Notes under the pieces: generated by a model
Databases searched by the model: none
The model's input: only the letters and a program-made list of their open reading frames with translations
What the model was told of the DNA's origin: nothing
NCBI RefSeq assembly: GCF_025736875.1
Contig: NZ_CP107052.1
Span: 2,101,001-2,165,000 of the forward strand
DNA length: 64,000 nucleotides
Direction of reading: 5' to 3'
DNA from: Candidatus Kirkpatrickella diaphorinae
GTDB lineage: Bacteria; Pseudomonadota; Alphaproteobacteria; Acetobacterales; Acetobacteraceae
Position numbers and translations under genes: made by a program
Shown: positions 33,883 to 43,729 of the stretch, piece after piece
How positions within the stretch are numbered: the first letter of the stretch is position 1
Layout: each line of letters begins with the position of its first letter

Positions 33883-34620
33883 ATGATTCGTCTCGGCATC
33901 AATATCGATCACGTTGCAACATTGCGGAATGCGCGGGGCGGCACGCACCCGGACCCCGTTAACGCGGCGCTGGAAGCGGCAAAACATGGTGCGGACGGGA
34001 TTACCGCCCATTTGCGGGAGGATCGGCGTCACATTCGGGATGAGGATATGCGGCGTCTGAAAGCCGCGCTCACCATCCCCCTCAATTTCGAAATGGCGGC
34101 GACGGATGAAATGGTCGCCATCGCCAGCGCCTTGCGCCCTCACGCCTGTTGCCTGGTGCCGGAGCGGCGGCAGGAAGTAACAACGGAAGGCGGGCTGGAT
34201 GTCGCCGGGCAGAAAGAGGCGCTGGCCCCCAAAATCCGGCAGCTTCAGGCGGCGGGCATCCGTGTCTCGCTTTTCATCGATCCGGATGCGGCGCAGATCC
34301 ACGCTGCCGCGGCGCTGAACGCGCCGGTTATCGAGTTACATACAGGGTCCTACGCGGAAGACCCGTCTGAGGACGCTTTGGCACGCCTTCGGGACGGGGC
34401 CTATCTGGCAGGGTCGCTGGGGATCGAACTTCATGCGGGGCACGGGCTGACAACCACAAATGTTGGTCCCATCGCGCGACTGCCGGGCTTGAAAGAGCTG
34501 AATATCGGTCATTTCATTATGGGTGAAGCCATTTTCGTCGGTTTGGGGCAGGCCATTACGGACATGCGCCATGCGATCGAAAAGGGCAAAGGAGAAACGG
34601 TCTATGACCGCCGCAAATGA
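33883..34620 (+). CDS. pdxJ: Pyridoxine 5'-phosphate synthase
   Basis: It condenses 1-deoxyxylulose 5-phosphate with the PdxA product to make pyridoxine phosphate (EC 2.6.99.2). A 245-residue TIM barrel with [17 protein letters not shown] at the start, [25 protein letters not shown], the catalytic-loop region [17 protein letters not shown], and [13 protein letters not shown], then [16 protein letters not shown]. The ATG follows AGGAA. Its end overlaps the next gene by 17 bases. Confidence 0.96.
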   Translation: MIRLGINIDHVATLRNARGGTHPDPVNAALEAAKHGADGITAHLREDRRHIRDEDMRRLKAALTIPLNFEMAATDEMVAIASALRPHACCLVPERRQEVTTEGGLDVAGQKEALAPKIRQLQAAGIRVSLFIDPDAAQIHAAAALNAPVIELHTGSYAEDPSEDALARLRDGAYLAGSLGIELHAGHGLTTTNVGPIARLPGLKELNIGHFIMGEAIFVGLGQAITDMRHAIEKGKGETVYDRRK

Positions 34621-35035
34621 AATCCCGCCGGTCATCACGCTGACCGTCGATGACACGCTGCCATTGCGGCAGGCCGTGCTTTGGCCGTCCCTGACATTAG
34701 ATGGATGTCGTGTTGAGGGCGATGATCAGGCACGCCATTACGGCATGAAAATTGACGGAGAGGTCGTTTGCTGCTTCTCAATATTCGATATCGGCAATCA
34801 CTGCGTGCGACTGCGCAAATTCGCAACAGCGGCTGCGCATCAGCGCAAGGGTTATGGCGGCTATCTTCTGGCGCACGTCATGCGCCTTCTCCAGGTGGAG
34901 CATGTCGCTGCCGTCATGCTGGATGCCCGCCTGACGGCCGCGCCATTTTACGAGAAACACGGCTTTAACGCGATTACTGAGATTTTCAAAAAATCGGGCG
35001 TCGCGCATGTGCGGATGGAGCGCCGCCTGACCTGA
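34604..35035 (+). CDS. GNAT family N-acetyltransferase
   Basis: A 143-residue single-domain acetyltransferase. The acetyl-CoA loop is seen as [21 protein letters not shown] (motif A, Q/RxxGxG/A type), and the following [19 protein letters not shown] is motif B with the conserved Tyr. The acceptor is unknown. ATG 34604 has GGAG 9 bases upstream and lies inside the end of pdxJ, so translation is probably coupled; whether the function relates to vitamin B6 is not known. Confidence 0.85.
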   Translation: MTAANEIPPVITLTVDDTLPLRQAVLWPSLTLDGCRVEGDDQARHYGMKIDGEVVCCFSIFDIGNHCVRLRKFATAAAHQRKGYGGYLLAHVMRLLQVEHVAAVMLDARLTAAPFYEKHGFNAITEIFKKSGVAHVRMERRLT

Positions 35036-35077
35036 CATCGTGGCCCTTCGCGTGCAGCACTTCTAAACTCCCGTTTG

Positions 35078-35587
35078 TCACTTCGCGGGTTTTTGGGCGG
35101 TATCCGTGACGGGGGCGGTTGGGTCCGGTCTTAAAACTGGCACTTCCTGCGCCGAATAAACCGCGGGGGGATGACGGACGCAGCCACGCACAATGACGGC
35201 GCAAATCCCGTCTGAGCCGACCACCTCATCCGTGTCACCTGTATAATGTACCTCTGAAACGCGGTCATAATCCAGACGCATGACCGCCGTGCAATTCGTC
35301 CCGCCACCGCTCAGGAGGTTCTGGATCAGATTGGCGATATCCCCGACCGGAATAAGTGTGACGCCGGAAGCGGTCGCTGCGGCTTTCGACCCCGTATATT
35401 GGTAAAGCTCAATATGGTCGCCGATTTTTTCCTTCTTGGCGGGGACGCCGGCGCAGGCTTGCAATTGCTGCGATGACAGCCCGACCAGTTGGGACTCTGC
35501 CAATCGTGCATTGCGCGAGTCGAAAAAGCCGCATCCATTGAGAAGCGCGAGGATCGAAACGGCCATGAAATATGTCGCGTGACGCAT
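35078..35587 (-). CDS. Hypothetical lipoprotein
   Basis: A 169-residue predicted lipoprotein. The signal peptide YFMAVSILALLNGC ends in a lipobox with Cys19. The mature part has LSSQQLQACAGVPAKKEKIGDHIELYQYTG, reminiscent of SmpA/OmlA-like outer-membrane lipoproteins, and four further Cys (including CAVIVRGC) that could form disulfides. Function unknown. The ATG at 35587 is favoured because GAGAGG sits just upstream; an ATG at 35605 is also in frame. Convergent with the GNAT gene. Confidence 0.65.
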   Translation of the reverse strand: MRHATYFMAVSILALLNGCGFFDSRNARLAESQLVGLSSQQLQACAGVPAKKEKIGDHIELYQYTGSKAAATASGVTLIPVGDIANLIQNLLSGGGTNCTAVMRLDYDRVSEVHYTGDTDEVVGSDGICAVIVRGCVRHPPAVYSAQEVPVLRPDPTAPVTDTAQKPAK

Positions 35588-35729
35588 CCGGGTCCTCTCA
35601 GCCATCGTCAGACTTTAAAAAGCCGGAAGGCCGGGAAGTTGCGTCTTTCATGGCAAATCGCGGTGACCCGGCCACGCAGGTCATGCGCTTTCGGAAGAGG
35701 ATACCGGGGAATTGTCAGCATTCCAGACT

Positions 35730-36212
35730 TTATCCGACAGGTTCATCCTCGGACGCCTGAAGGCAATCCAGTCGTTGGAACGTGTATTTAATGTCGTGGA
35801 GATTGCGGATTTTCTCCATCGCGCTCTGCTTCCATGCCGTATTGCCCTCTCGGCAGACCTGAGCGCCGTTGAACGGGCTGTAACGCGCGATGGAAATCAG
35901 CGCGAGGCCACCGGATGTGTCATTGACCATCCGCAGGCGGATGGCGCGCCTCAAAATCGGAGCAGCCGTTTCAGGCGCATGATCCATCAGGGCGCGCAGG
36001 TCGGACCGTGGCAGAACCGGGTCAGCCTTGGCAATCGCCTGCGCGACGACGTGCCAGCGTTTTTGCTGGGTCAAAACAGTCGCCGCAATGGTGGCGCCCC
36101 GATTGGCCATGACATCAGCGATGACACGGGGCGTCGCCAGCACATCTGAGTGCGCATAATGCGGCGGGCTCGGCAGGAGCAATGAATTAATGGCCGCGAT
36201 GAGCTTGATCAT
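35730..36212 (-). CDS. Hypothetical protein
   Basis: A 160-residue frame with AAGGGG just before the ATG and a mildly hydrophobic N-terminus (IKLIAAINSLLLP) that might be a weak signal sequence. The body is helical with SPFNGAQVC and NDTSGGLALISIARYS. No family recognised. A 145-codon frame runs opposite on the plus strand; this one is preferred for its ribosome binding site and more protein-like composition. It lies upstream of, and on the same strand as, the lipoprotein gene. Confidence 0.5.
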   Translation of the reverse strand: MIKLIAAINSLLLPSPPHYAHSDVLATPRVIADVMANRGATIAATVLTQQKRWHVVAQAIAKADPVLPRSDLRALMDHAPETAAPILRRAIRLRMVNDTSGGLALISIARYSPFNGAQVCREGNTAWKQSAMEKIRNLHDIKYTFQRLDCLQASEDEPVG

Positions 36213-36350
36213 GCCCCTTTATCGCAGCAAGGGCGTGGCAAGCTCAAGGCGTAAATGGGGCAAAAAGGAGGCATCCGCGCGAGGGAGGGTTTCAGATGGG
36301 CGGGAGATGCTTTAAACAGGCGTCTTCACGCATGCAGGAAGAAGTTTGAC

Positions 36351-36578
36351 ATGGCTATTATCACGTCATCTGAAATTCAACGTCTGCAGGAGACGTTGCG
36401 GCGTCTTCTGGGGTCGCCGCGCCTCACCGTCAATGCGCCGCCGCGGCCCGGCCTTTCCGTCGAGCTCGCCGCAAATGGGGAAGTGATCGGGACGATTCAT
36501 CGGGATGAGGATGAGGGCGAAGTTTCCTACGCGATCCACATCACGGTGCTGGAGGAGGATCTCCCCCCGGCCAGCTGA
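36351..36578 (+). CDS. DUF3126 family protein
   Basis: A 75-residue acidic protein matching the small alphaproteobacterial DUF3126 family: EIQRLQETLRRLLGSPRL at the start, VELAANGEVIGTIHRDEDEGEVSYAIHITVLEEDL at the end. Function unknown. ATG 36351, with AGGAAGAAG upstream, gives the family-typical N-terminus; the upstream extension of the frame to 36255 is rejected. Confidence 0.8.
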   Translation: MAIITSSEIQRLQETLRRLLGSPRLTVNAPPRPGLSVELAANGEVIGTIHRDEDEGEVSYAIHITVLEEDLPPAS

Positions 36579-36707
36579 CCGCTTTTTGCAGTCGCGCCGC
36601 GCCGCCGCGGCGCCTCTCACAAGTGACAAAAGGGCCGAGCCGTCCAGGTTCGGGTCGTCTCAGCGTAAATTCTGGTGCTCTGGCGCGCGCGATGGCATAT
36701 TGACGGG

Positions 36708-37685
36708 ATGAGCATCGGCACCCCGCATCGCGCCTGTCTGACGGCAGAAAATCCTCTCGCTAAATGCGGGCCGAGTCCTGCGCGGAGATGTTTCCCGAAT
36801 CTCCTGATGCTGCTCGCCATAAGTTTCCTCATTGCGCCTGCTGCGTCAGATGCGTCACCGTCCCGCAAGAAAGCGGGTCGCCATAACCACGTGGCGCATA
36901 GCGCCCACACCGCGCAAAAGCCGTATGCGCGCCGGAAAGCACCGCGCCGCGCGACCAAACACGTTGCCGTGCACGCACCAAAGTCAAATCTCCGATCGAA
37001 AACAAAGCAATCAGCCCTCCCCGCCGCGCCAGCCGCACCCAATGCTGCCATGGGGAAGGCTGCGATGGCGGCGTCCGCGCCCGCAGCGGCGGCCCTTGCT
37101 GCGGCGGCACAGGCGGAAAGGATGCCTGCAGATAAAGGCTCCCAGACCGGGCTGCCTTTGCCGCGCTTTGCGGCGTTGCGGTCAGATAAAGTGTTCTTCC
37201 GGCGTGGACCGGGCCAACGTTATCCGATTGAGTGGATTTATCGTCGGCGCGGCCTTCCCGTAAAAATTGAGCGGGAATTTGATGTGTGGCGCCTTGTTGA
37301 AGATAGTGACGGCGTCAAAGCCTGGGTGCATCAAGCTACTTTATATGGCCAGCGACATTTCGTTATTCCATCCATCAATGCACCTCTGGAAACGGGCGCG
37401 CATGTCGATGAAAAATCATCCCCCGCTCATGCTGACCCGCAGATTGTCGGTTATCTGACGGAAGACGAAATGCAGGCCCGTGCCCAGCACGTGGCCAGGC
37501 TGTACCATAATCCCGATACGCAGTCCCGCGTTGTGGCGGTGCTGCGGCCCGGCGTTGTCGGGCGCCTGCGTGTTTGCGCAGCCGCTTCCGATTGGTGTCA
37601 GGTTAATGTAAAGGGTTATAAAGGCTGGTTAGAACGGAAAAATATCTGGGGACTCCTCCCCGATGAGGTTCTGAAGCCGGATTGA
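36708..37685 (+). CDS. SH3-domain-containing exported protein
   Basis: A 325-residue protein: N-terminal hydrophobic export signal (NLLMLLAISFLIAPAASDA), then a Lys/Arg/Ala-rich linker of about 100 residues, then two bacterial SH3-like domains. The first spans SDKVFFRRGPGQRYPIEWIYRRRGLPVKIEREFDVWRLVED. The second spans ARLYHNPDTQSRVVAVLRPGVVGRLRVC and ends GYKGWLERKNIWGLLPDE. Such proteins are thought to bind peptidoglycan in the periplasm. The exact start is uncertain (36675, 36708 or later). It lies 39 bases before pyk. Confidence 0.78.
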   Translation: MSIGTPHRACLTAENPLAKCGPSPARRCFPNLLMLLAISFLIAPAASDASPSRKKAGRHNHVAHSAHTAQKPYARRKAPRRATKHVAVHAPKSNLRSKTKQSALPAAPAAPNAAMGKAAMAASAPAAAALAAAAQAERMPADKGSQTGLPLPRFAALRSDKVFFRRGPGQRYPIEWIYRRRGLPVKIEREFDVWRLVEDSDGVKAWVHQATLYGQRHFVIPSINAPLETGAHVDEKSSPAHADPQIVGYLTEDEMQARAQHVARLYHNPDTQSRVVAVLRPGVVGRLRVCAAASDWCQVNVKGYKGWLERKNIWGLLPDEVLKPD

Positions 37686-37724
37686 GCTTAAAAGGCGAAT
37701 ACGACGTTGATACCGGAGACCTTG

Positions 37725-39197
37725 ATGACGATTTCTCGACCCACAGCGCATGTCCTTTCGGGAGGAGCTGTTAAAAAGCCTGGCCTGCGACGCACAAAAA
37801 TCGTGGCCACGCTGGGTCCGGCCTCCTCAACTTATGAGATGATCCGGGCGCTGGCTGTGGGTGGCGTCAATATGTTCCGTCTTAATTTCTCCCACGGTAC
37901 GCATGAGGACCACGCAGCCCGGCATAATATCGTGCGCGATGTCGAGGCGGAACTGAAACGCCCGCTCGCGATCCTGGCTGACCTTCAGGGACCGAAACTC
38001 CGCGTCGGCACCTTTGCGGAAGGGCGCGTCAAGCTGGAGAAAGGTGCTAAATTCCGCCTTGATCTGGATCGTGCGCCGGGTGACACGCAACGCGTCTGCC
38101 TCCCACATCCTGAAATTATTGAAGCGGCGCGACCGGAGAGCCACCTCCTGCTTGATGACGGCAAAATGCGGTTGCGTGTGCTCTCCGGCGATAAGTCGCA
38201 TCTCCTGACAGAGGTTGAGGTGGGCGGCTTCCTTTCTGATCGGAAGGGCGTCAATGTCCCGGATGTCACTTTGCCAATCCCTGCATTGACGGAGAAAGAT
38301 CGCCGGGATCTTGATTTCGCGCTGGAGCTTGGCGTCGATTACATCGCTCTCTCCTTCGTGCAGCGTCCGGAAGATGTGCTTGAGGCGAAGGAGATCGCCA
38401 AAGGTCAGGCATGGATTATGACCAAGCTGGAAAAACCCCAGGCTGTGGCGCGATTGAGCGAAATCATCGCCGTGTCGGACGCTGTCATGGTGGCGCGTGG
38501 TGATCTCGGCGTTGAGTTACCGGCCGAGGAAGTGCCGATTGAGCAGAAGCGCGCCATCGCGGAGGCCCGCTTCCAGGGTAAACCGGTTGTCGTGGCGACT
38601 CAGATGCTTGAGAGCATGATCAGCGTGCCGACGCCAACGCGGGCTGAGGTCACGGACGTCTCCAATGCGGTTTATGACGGGGCGGATGCGGTGATGCTTT
38701 CCGCGGAAAGTGCTTCCGGCCAGTATCCGCTTGAGGCTGTCAGCGTAATGGCGCGCGTGACCCGACGCATTGAGCAGGATCGGGAATGGAGCCCGCAGGA
38801 TGAGGCCTTCCGCCCCGATAGTGATGGCACCGTCAATGGCGCGATTGCCGAAGCGGCCTGGCAGGTTGCGGAGTCAATTTCCGCCGCTGTGATTGTCGCT
38901 TATACGGCGAGTGGGCTTGGCGCCCTGCGTATCTCGCGAGAGCGACCGGAATGCCCCATCCTGGCCCTGACGCCAAATGATGATGTTGCGCGCCGTCTCA
39001 ATGCGGTGTGGGGCGTCTACGCCATGTCGGTGGGGCAGGAAATGCCGGTCCTGAATGTCGAGGCTGTGGTGGATCAGGCGGTCGAACTGGCTGTGTCAGA
39101 GGGTTACGTCAAGAAGGGCGATAAATTGGTCCTTATGATGGGCCTTCCCTTCGGCACGATGGGCGCGACCAACACTTTGCGCGTCGTCACCGTTTGA
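37725..39197 (+). CDS. pyk: Pyruvate kinase
   Basis: It converts phosphoenolpyruvate and ADP to pyruvate and ATP (EC 2.7.1.40). A 490-residue protein with TKIVATLGPAS near the N-terminus, the RLNFSHG loop, ILADLQGPKLR, the catalytic-site block VARGDLGVELP after WIMTKLEKPQA, VATQMLESMI, and DAVMLSAESASGQYP. The C-terminal allosteric domain is present. GGAG at 37714-37717 supports the ATG at 37725 over the in-frame TTG at 37707. Confidence 0.96.
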   Translation: MTISRPTAHVLSGGAVKKPGLRRTKIVATLGPASSTYEMIRALAVGGVNMFRLNFSHGTHEDHAARHNIVRDVEAELKRPLAILADLQGPKLRVGTFAEGRVKLEKGAKFRLDLDRAPGDTQRVCLPHPEIIEAARPESHLLLDDGKMRLRVLSGDKSHLLTEVEVGGFLSDRKGVNVPDVTLPIPALTEKDRRDLDFALELGVDYIALSFVQRPEDVLEAKEIAKGQAWIMTKLEKPQAVARLSEIIAVSDAVMVARGDLGVELPAEEVPIEQKRAIAEARFQGKPVVVATQMLESMISVPTPTRAEVTDVSNAVYDGADAVMLSAESASGQYPLEAVSVMARVTRRIEQDREWSPQDEAFRPDSDGTVNGAIAEAAWQVAESISAAVIVAYTASGLGALRISRERPECPILALTPNDDVARRLNAVWGVYAMSVGQEMPVLNVEAVVDQAVELAVSEGYVKKGDKLVLMMGLPFGTMGATNTLRVVTV

Positions 39198-39217
39198 CTC
39201 GCGCGCCCGCGACATAA

Positions 39218-39234
39218 GCGGCCTCCCGGGCCGC
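39218..39234. terminator. Possible terminator hairpin after pyk
   Basis: GCGGCC (39218-39223) pairs with GGCCGC (39229-39234) around a five-base loop, between convergent pyk and tyrA. No T-run, so only a candidate. Confidence 0.35.
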
Positions 39235-39330
39235 GACGCCCTTCGCTTTCATCACACCGGCTTACAGCCGACGCCCGGAGGGGCCGCGTTGGTTGGCGTG
39301 AGGCCGGTCTGTCGACGTGACCGGAAGCGC

Positions 39331-40248
39331 CTATTTTGGTGGTCGAGGCGTAGGATGCGCGGGGTCTTGCGCCTGCCCGTTATCCACCAGGCTTTTCCGA
39401 ATGCGCCGCCCTCTTTCTATGGCATCAATGATGCGAGCCTCATCATCATCACGAATGGCGCGCGCCAGCTCTTCAACATCATCCTGAAAATGCGCCAGTG
39501 TCTCCAGAATAGCGTCTTTATTGGAGAGGAATATATCGCGCCACATAACCGGGTCCGAACCGGCGATACGCGTGAAATCTTTGAAGCCGGAGGCGGCGTA
39601 ATCCAGCACGGCCGTGCGGTAGGTTTCCGACATTTTATCGGCCGTGTCACAAATCGTGAAGGCGATCAGATGCGGGAGGTAGCTGACAATTGCGCAGATG
39701 CGGTCATGCTCCGAAGCTTCCATCATGCGCGTTTTGGCGCCGAGCGCCTGCCAGAAGCGCACCAGCCGATCCACATCCGGTTTTTTTGCCTGGGATGTAG
39801 GGGTGACGAGGCACCAGCGATTTTCAAAAAGCGCAGCGAAACCGGCCTCGGGCCCTGAAAACTCCGTTCCCGCCATGGGGTGGGCCGGAATGTAGGAAAT
39901 ATCCTCTCGGAGGTAAGGCGCGATGTCCGCAATGACAGATTGCCGTGTAGACCCGACATCAGTCAGCGTGGCACCGGGTTTCATGTGGGGGAGCGCGATA
40001 CGGGCCGTCTCGGCAATGTGGCTCACGGGCGCGCAGATCACCACGCAATCCGCGTCCCTGACAGAAGCGGCAATGTCCGGCGGATAAAGATCGGCAAGCC
40101 CCAGCGCCCGCGCACGCGTCACGACATCGGGGGCAATATCGTAGGCAACGCTGTGCGACGCGATACCCGGCTTTTCCCGGATGCCACGCAGGATGGACGC
40201 GCCGATCAAGCCGATGCCTAAAATGCAGATTTTATTATATATGGCCAT
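39331..40248 (-). CDS. tyrA: Prephenate/arogenate dehydrogenase family protein
   Basis: Tyrosine biosynthesis: oxidative decarboxylation of prephenate or arogenate with NAD(P). The 305-residue protein starts with a dinucleotide-binding fold CILGIGLIGASILRGI, has DVGSTRQSVI, the active-site HPMAGTEFSGPEAG, and SYLPHLIAF in the helical dimerisation domain. There is no chorismate mutase or ACT domain. Whether prephenate or arogenate is used cannot be told. It is followed on the same strand by nothing before convergent pyk. Confidence 0.92.
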   Translation of the reverse strand: MAIYNKICILGIGLIGASILRGIREKPGIASHSVAYDIAPDVVTRARALGLADLYPPDIAASVRDADCVVICAPVSHIAETARIALPHMKPGATLTDVGSTRQSVIADIAPYLREDISYIPAHPMAGTEFSGPEAGFAALFENRWCLVTPTSQAKKPDVDRLVRFWQALGAKTRMMEASEHDRICAIVSYLPHLIAFTICDTADKMSETYRTAVLDYAASGFKDFTRIAGSDPVMWRDIFLSNKDAILETLAHFQDDVEELARAIRDDDEARIIDAIERGRRIRKSLVDNGQAQDPAHPTPRPPK

Positions 40249-40303
40249 GATCGGGGCTTAACAGCCTGAGCGTGGGGGTCAAGCCCCCAGATGAGACGTT
40301 CGG

Positions 40304-41329
40304 TCAGGGTTCGGCTGAAAGCTGTGCGTCGTCCGCGCGCAGGTTACGGAGACTTCGCCACTCATAAAGCTGCCAGATGATGATAACGGGGATACCGATC
40401 GCCAGGTCACGCCCGCGCCGGAGGAGGGAGATCACCACGCCGCTATCAGCACTGACGCCGACGAGCAGGCCAAGGGCGATATAAGCGGCTTCCTGCACGC
40501 CCAAAGCGGCCGGGACGACAAACGAGGCGGACATGATGCCGCAGACAATGCCTTCAATGGCGATGGCTGCGATAAAGCTGACCGGTGCGCCCAGAAGATG
40601 GAGCGCGAGATAAGTAATGCCCGCACCACTGATCCAGGCAAGCAGATGCAGAAAGGCACTGAGGGCGACGCGGCCGGGGCGCGCCCATAATGCTTCCAGA
40701 TAGGATTGAAATTGATGAATATTGTCGTTGATCAGCGCGCCCCAACTATGGGTGATGTGATGGCTTAAAGCCAGTCCAAGGCGGCGCAGCAGCGCACCGC
40801 CCTTATGTTGCGTCCAGATAAATCCGGCCACGCCGATGGCGATGATGCTGATGCCGATGAGGGCGGGCACCGTAAATTGCGCGGCGCCGCTGTGGCGCGT
40901 CAGGCACAAAATCGCCAGCAGGACAAACGCGATCTGGCCGAGCACTTCGGTCGTGATATCAACGATATTGGTGGCGGCGGCCTCTGCAAGGCCGATCGGC
41001 GGCTTGCGACTGCGCGCCGGGCGCTTTTTACAGGTAGCGCGGACGCCGACAATCATGCCGCCTAGTTGCGAGAAGGGGAGGCAGTTACTGACAGCATCCC
41101 GGACGGCGCGTGCGCCGATGGCCCGGCCAAGGCCCAATTGCGGGCAGGCCGCAAACCATGCGACCCCCAGAAAGATATTGACCACCAGTTGCGCGAGGAC
41201 AATATCGGCAAAGCCCCAGGCGCCCAGATGTCCGAAAGCCTCCAGAATGGGACGCACACCCAGTTTGGCCATGATCACTGTGATGACAGCAACGCCAAGG
41301 AGGAAGAAGAGGGAGCTGATTGTCTTCAA
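40304..41329 (-). CDS. HpnL-like flippase-domain (LPG-synthase TM family) membrane protein
   Basis: A polytopic protein of about 341 residues with 7-8 hydrophobic helices, of the lysylphosphatidylglycerol-synthase transmembrane family (PF03706-like). It has the typical NCLPFSQLGGMIVGVRA segment and, near the end, FVVPAALGVQEAAYIALGLLVG. The related HpnL protein is linked to hopanoid biosynthesis, and this gene lies divergently next to hpnA, supporting that assignment. The start is uncertain: TTG 41329 gives a normal membrane N-terminus, while GTG 41488 would add 53 residues without clear homology. Confidence 0.68.
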   Translation of the reverse strand: MKTISSLFFLLGVAVITVIMAKLGVRPILEAFGHLGAWGFADIVLAQLVVNIFLGVAWFAACPQLGLGRAIGARAVRDAVSNCLPFSQLGGMIVGVRATCKKRPARSRKPPIGLAEAAATNIVDITTEVLGQIAFVLLAILCLTRHSGAAQFTVPALIGISIIAIGVAGFIWTQHKGGALLRRLGLALSHHITHSWGALINDNIHQFQSYLEALWARPGRVALSAFLHLLAWISGAGITYLALHLLGAPVSFIAAIAIEGIVCGIMSASFVVPAALGVQEAAYIALGLLVGVSADSGVVISLLRRGRDLAIGIPVIIIWQLYEWRSLRNLRADDAQLSAEP

Positions 41330-41514
41330 AGAAAAGGGTCGTCCGGCTTGGTTATAAAGGCGTGGACACGCTGGTGCTGTCGCCAGCTCAACCCATAGCC
41401 TCAGGCAGATACCGTCAGGGAATACAGCCCTGAAACACCGGGCTGGCTTTACACCATATTGAACGCCAATGTCATCCTGAAATTTCACTTTACTTTACTT
41501 TCTTAACGGTTCGG

Positions 41515-41542
41515 TTGCCTTAGATGACTTTACTGGTATTCT
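41515..41542 (+). promoter_or_regulatory. Predicted promoter of the hopanoid operon
   Basis: TTGCCT (41515-41520), 16 bases, then TATTCT (41537-41542) preceded by TGG, an extended -10 element. It lies 38 bases upstream of hpnA. Confidence 0.45.
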
Positions 41543-41579
41543 ACGACTCCGACGATTTTGATGAATTTTAGGGCGGGCG

Positions 41580-42578
41580 ATGACGGATTACATCTTTGTT
41601 ACGGGCGCCACAGGGTTTGTTGGCTCTGCCGTCGCGCGCCAATTGAGCGCGCGTGGGTATCGACTGAAACTTCTGGTGCGAAATGCGGCAAACCGCGCAA
41701 ATATCGCGGATCTCGACGCTGAAATCGTGACGGGCGATCTGCTTTCCCCGCAAAGCTATGCCCACGCCCTTAAAGGTTGCCGCTATCTCTTCCATGTCGC
41801 GGCGGATTACCGCCTCTGGGTGCCTGACCCGACGAAGATGATGCAGGCCAATGTTGAAGGCACGCGGCAACTCATGCTTGCCGCGCTTGAGCATGGGGTG
41901 GAACGGATCGTCTATTGCTCATCCGTTGCGGCGCTGGGGCTGACGAAGGATGGTCGTCCCGCTGATGAGACGACGCCTGTTTCAGAGCATGATATTATCG
42001 GCGTTTACAAGCGGTCCAAATACCGGGCGGAGCAGGAGGTTCTGCGCCTTGTCCGGGAACGCCAGCTCCCGGCTGTCATCGTCAACCCGTCCACGCCTGT
42101 CGGGCCCTGCGACATCAAACCGACGCCAACCGGCCAGATGATCCGTGACATGATCGACCAGCGCATGCCCGCTTACGTCGATACAGGTCTCAACATCGTG
42201 CATGTCGATGACGTCGCGAACGGACATATATTGGCGCTTGAGAAAGGTAAAATTGGCGAGAAATATATTCTCGGTGGTGAAAATCTGATGCTGGATCGGT
42301 TTTTCTCCCTGATCGGGGAAGTCGCCTGCGTCAAAGTGCCTAAAATCAAACTGAAGCAATCCTGGCTGGTGCCGGTGGCGATTATTTCAGAATGGCTGTC
42401 CCGTGGTTTCAGGATGACACCACGCGTCACGCGGGAAACACTCGCCATGTCGCGCAAGAAGATGTTTTTTTCATCCCTCAAAGCGCAGCAGCATTTGGGA
42501 TATGCGCCCCGTGCCGCGCGGGAAGCCGTTATTGAGGCTGTTGCATGGTTTCGGGCCCATCCGGTCAAAAAACGCTAG
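41580..42578 (+). CDS. hpnA: Hopanoid-associated sugar epimerase HpnA
   Basis: A 332-residue short-chain dehydrogenase/NDP-sugar epimerase-type protein: Rossmann motif VTGATGFVGSAVARQL, NVEGTRQLMLAAL, SSVAALG, and catalytic YKRSKYRAE (YxxxK). It matches HpnA, which begins hopanoid clusters in Alphaproteobacteria and is associated with hopanoid head-group sugar modification; its exact reaction is not settled. GGGCGGGCG precedes the ATG. The glycosyltransferase gene hpnB often found next is missing here. Confidence 0.88.
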   Translation: MTDYIFVTGATGFVGSAVARQLSARGYRLKLLVRNAANRANIADLDAEIVTGDLLSPQSYAHALKGCRYLFHVAADYRLWVPDPTKMMQANVEGTRQLMLAALEHGVERIVYCSSVAALGLTKDGRPADETTPVSEHDIIGVYKRSKYRAEQEVLRLVRERQLPAVIVNPSTPVGPCDIKPTPTGQMIRDMIDQRMPAYVDTGLNIVHVDDVANGHILALEKGKIGEKYILGGENLMLDRFFSLIGEVACVKVPKIKLKQSWLVPVAIISEWLSRGFRMTPRVTRETLAMSRKKMFFSSLKAQQHLGYAPRAAREAVIEAVAWFRAHPVKKR

Positions 42579-42736
42579 AACGCACCGCCAGGTGATGTCC
42601 GTGACGCGACAAGGCGGGCGCGGGCGGTTTCCACGTCTGTCACAAAGCTGATAAGCTTGACCCTCACCCAGTTGAGTGACGCGCAACTTTCCCACAGGTT
42701 ATTGCGCGATATTGCCGGTAAAAATGAGGGAAAAAT

Positions 42737-43600
42737 ATGCCATGTGACGCGGATTTAAGCTGGGTTGGCCCCGATGTGACCTCAGGTAAAGGGGCGGGGG
42801 ATGAGAATTTCCCGGTCGGCACACTGCTGATTTCCCGCCGGAATCGCGGCCATGTCATGGCATATTATCATTTTGCGCGTTGCATCGATGATATCGCCGA
42901 TGATCCCACCCTCCCGCCGGATCAGAAAGCGGCGCGCCTCTCCGCGATGAACGCGATATTGCGCGGGGCCGACGCGCCGATCGGGCGTCATGATGCGGCG
43001 ACGGCCGAGACCCTCCATCGGCACTTCAAAAAGCTCGACCTTCCCTATGAAGTCGCGTCCGACCTCATCAAGGCGTTTCAGCAGGATGTCACGAAATCCA
43101 GATATGCGAATTGGGCGGAACTGGTCGATTATTGCAGTTTTTCCGCCAATCCTGTCGGGCGGTTTCTGCTTTTGCTGCATGGTGAGTCGGCGGATATTCT
43201 CCCCCTCTCTGACGCGCTCTGCACGGCGCTGCAGGTCATCAACCATCTTCAGGATGTGTCAACGGACCTTAAACGACTTGATCGCTGTTACCTCCCGCAG
43301 GACTTCCTCAAGCAGGAGGGGGCTGAGGTTGGGGATGTGGCGCTTTCACACAGCAAGCCCGGTTTGAGGCGGGTTTTTGACCGTATGCTGGATGAGGTCG
43401 ACTCTCTGAATGATCAGGCGGCGACCCTGCCCCCCCTTATACGCAATCGACGCATGCGAATTTACACGGCAATCATCGTCGCATTATCCCGCCACCTTGC
43501 GCGCCGCCTCCGGCGGGAAGACCCCGTCGCGGGCCGCGTCAAACTCTCATTATGGGACGTGGTGCGGTCTCTGGGGACGGCGAGCCGCTGCTTAATCTAA
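42737..43600 (+). CDS. hpnC: Hydroxysqualene synthase HpnC
   Basis: A 287-residue squalene/phytoene synthase fold. In the HpnCDE route HpnC converts presqualene diphosphate to hydroxysqualene. The first Asp-rich motif is in FARCIDDIADDP (residues about 48-59) and the second in NHLQDVSTDLKRLDRCYLP. GAGGG precedes the ATG at 42737. A 158-base gap separates it from hpnA, perhaps containing an internal promoter. Confidence 0.92.
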   Translation: MPCDADLSWVGPDVTSGKGAGDENFPVGTLLISRRNRGHVMAYYHFARCIDDIADDPTLPPDQKAARLSAMNAILRGADAPIGRHDAATAETLHRHFKKLDLPYEVASDLIKAFQQDVTKSRYANWAELVDYCSFSANPVGRFLLLLHGESADILPLSDALCTALQVINHLQDVSTDLKRLDRCYLPQDFLKQEGAEVGDVALSHSKPGLRRVFDRMLDEVDSLNDQAATLPPLIRNRRMRIYTAIIVALSRHLARRLRREDPVAGRVKLSLWDVVRSLGTASRCLI

Positions 43601-43729
43601 AGGATTCCGCATCGCCGGAATGCGCAGGATCCGACATCTTTCCTCACGCATGGCGACATGATTCGCGGGCCGGGCGGCCGCGTCGCTATTTGGCGTTTTG
43701 CCATTCTGTGGTGTAAAGAAGGGCGGATC

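Noticed and set aside
35712..36149. 145-codon plus-strand frame
   Set aside because: Opposite the preferred minus-strand hypothetical gene and without a clear ribosome binding site; not fully excluded.
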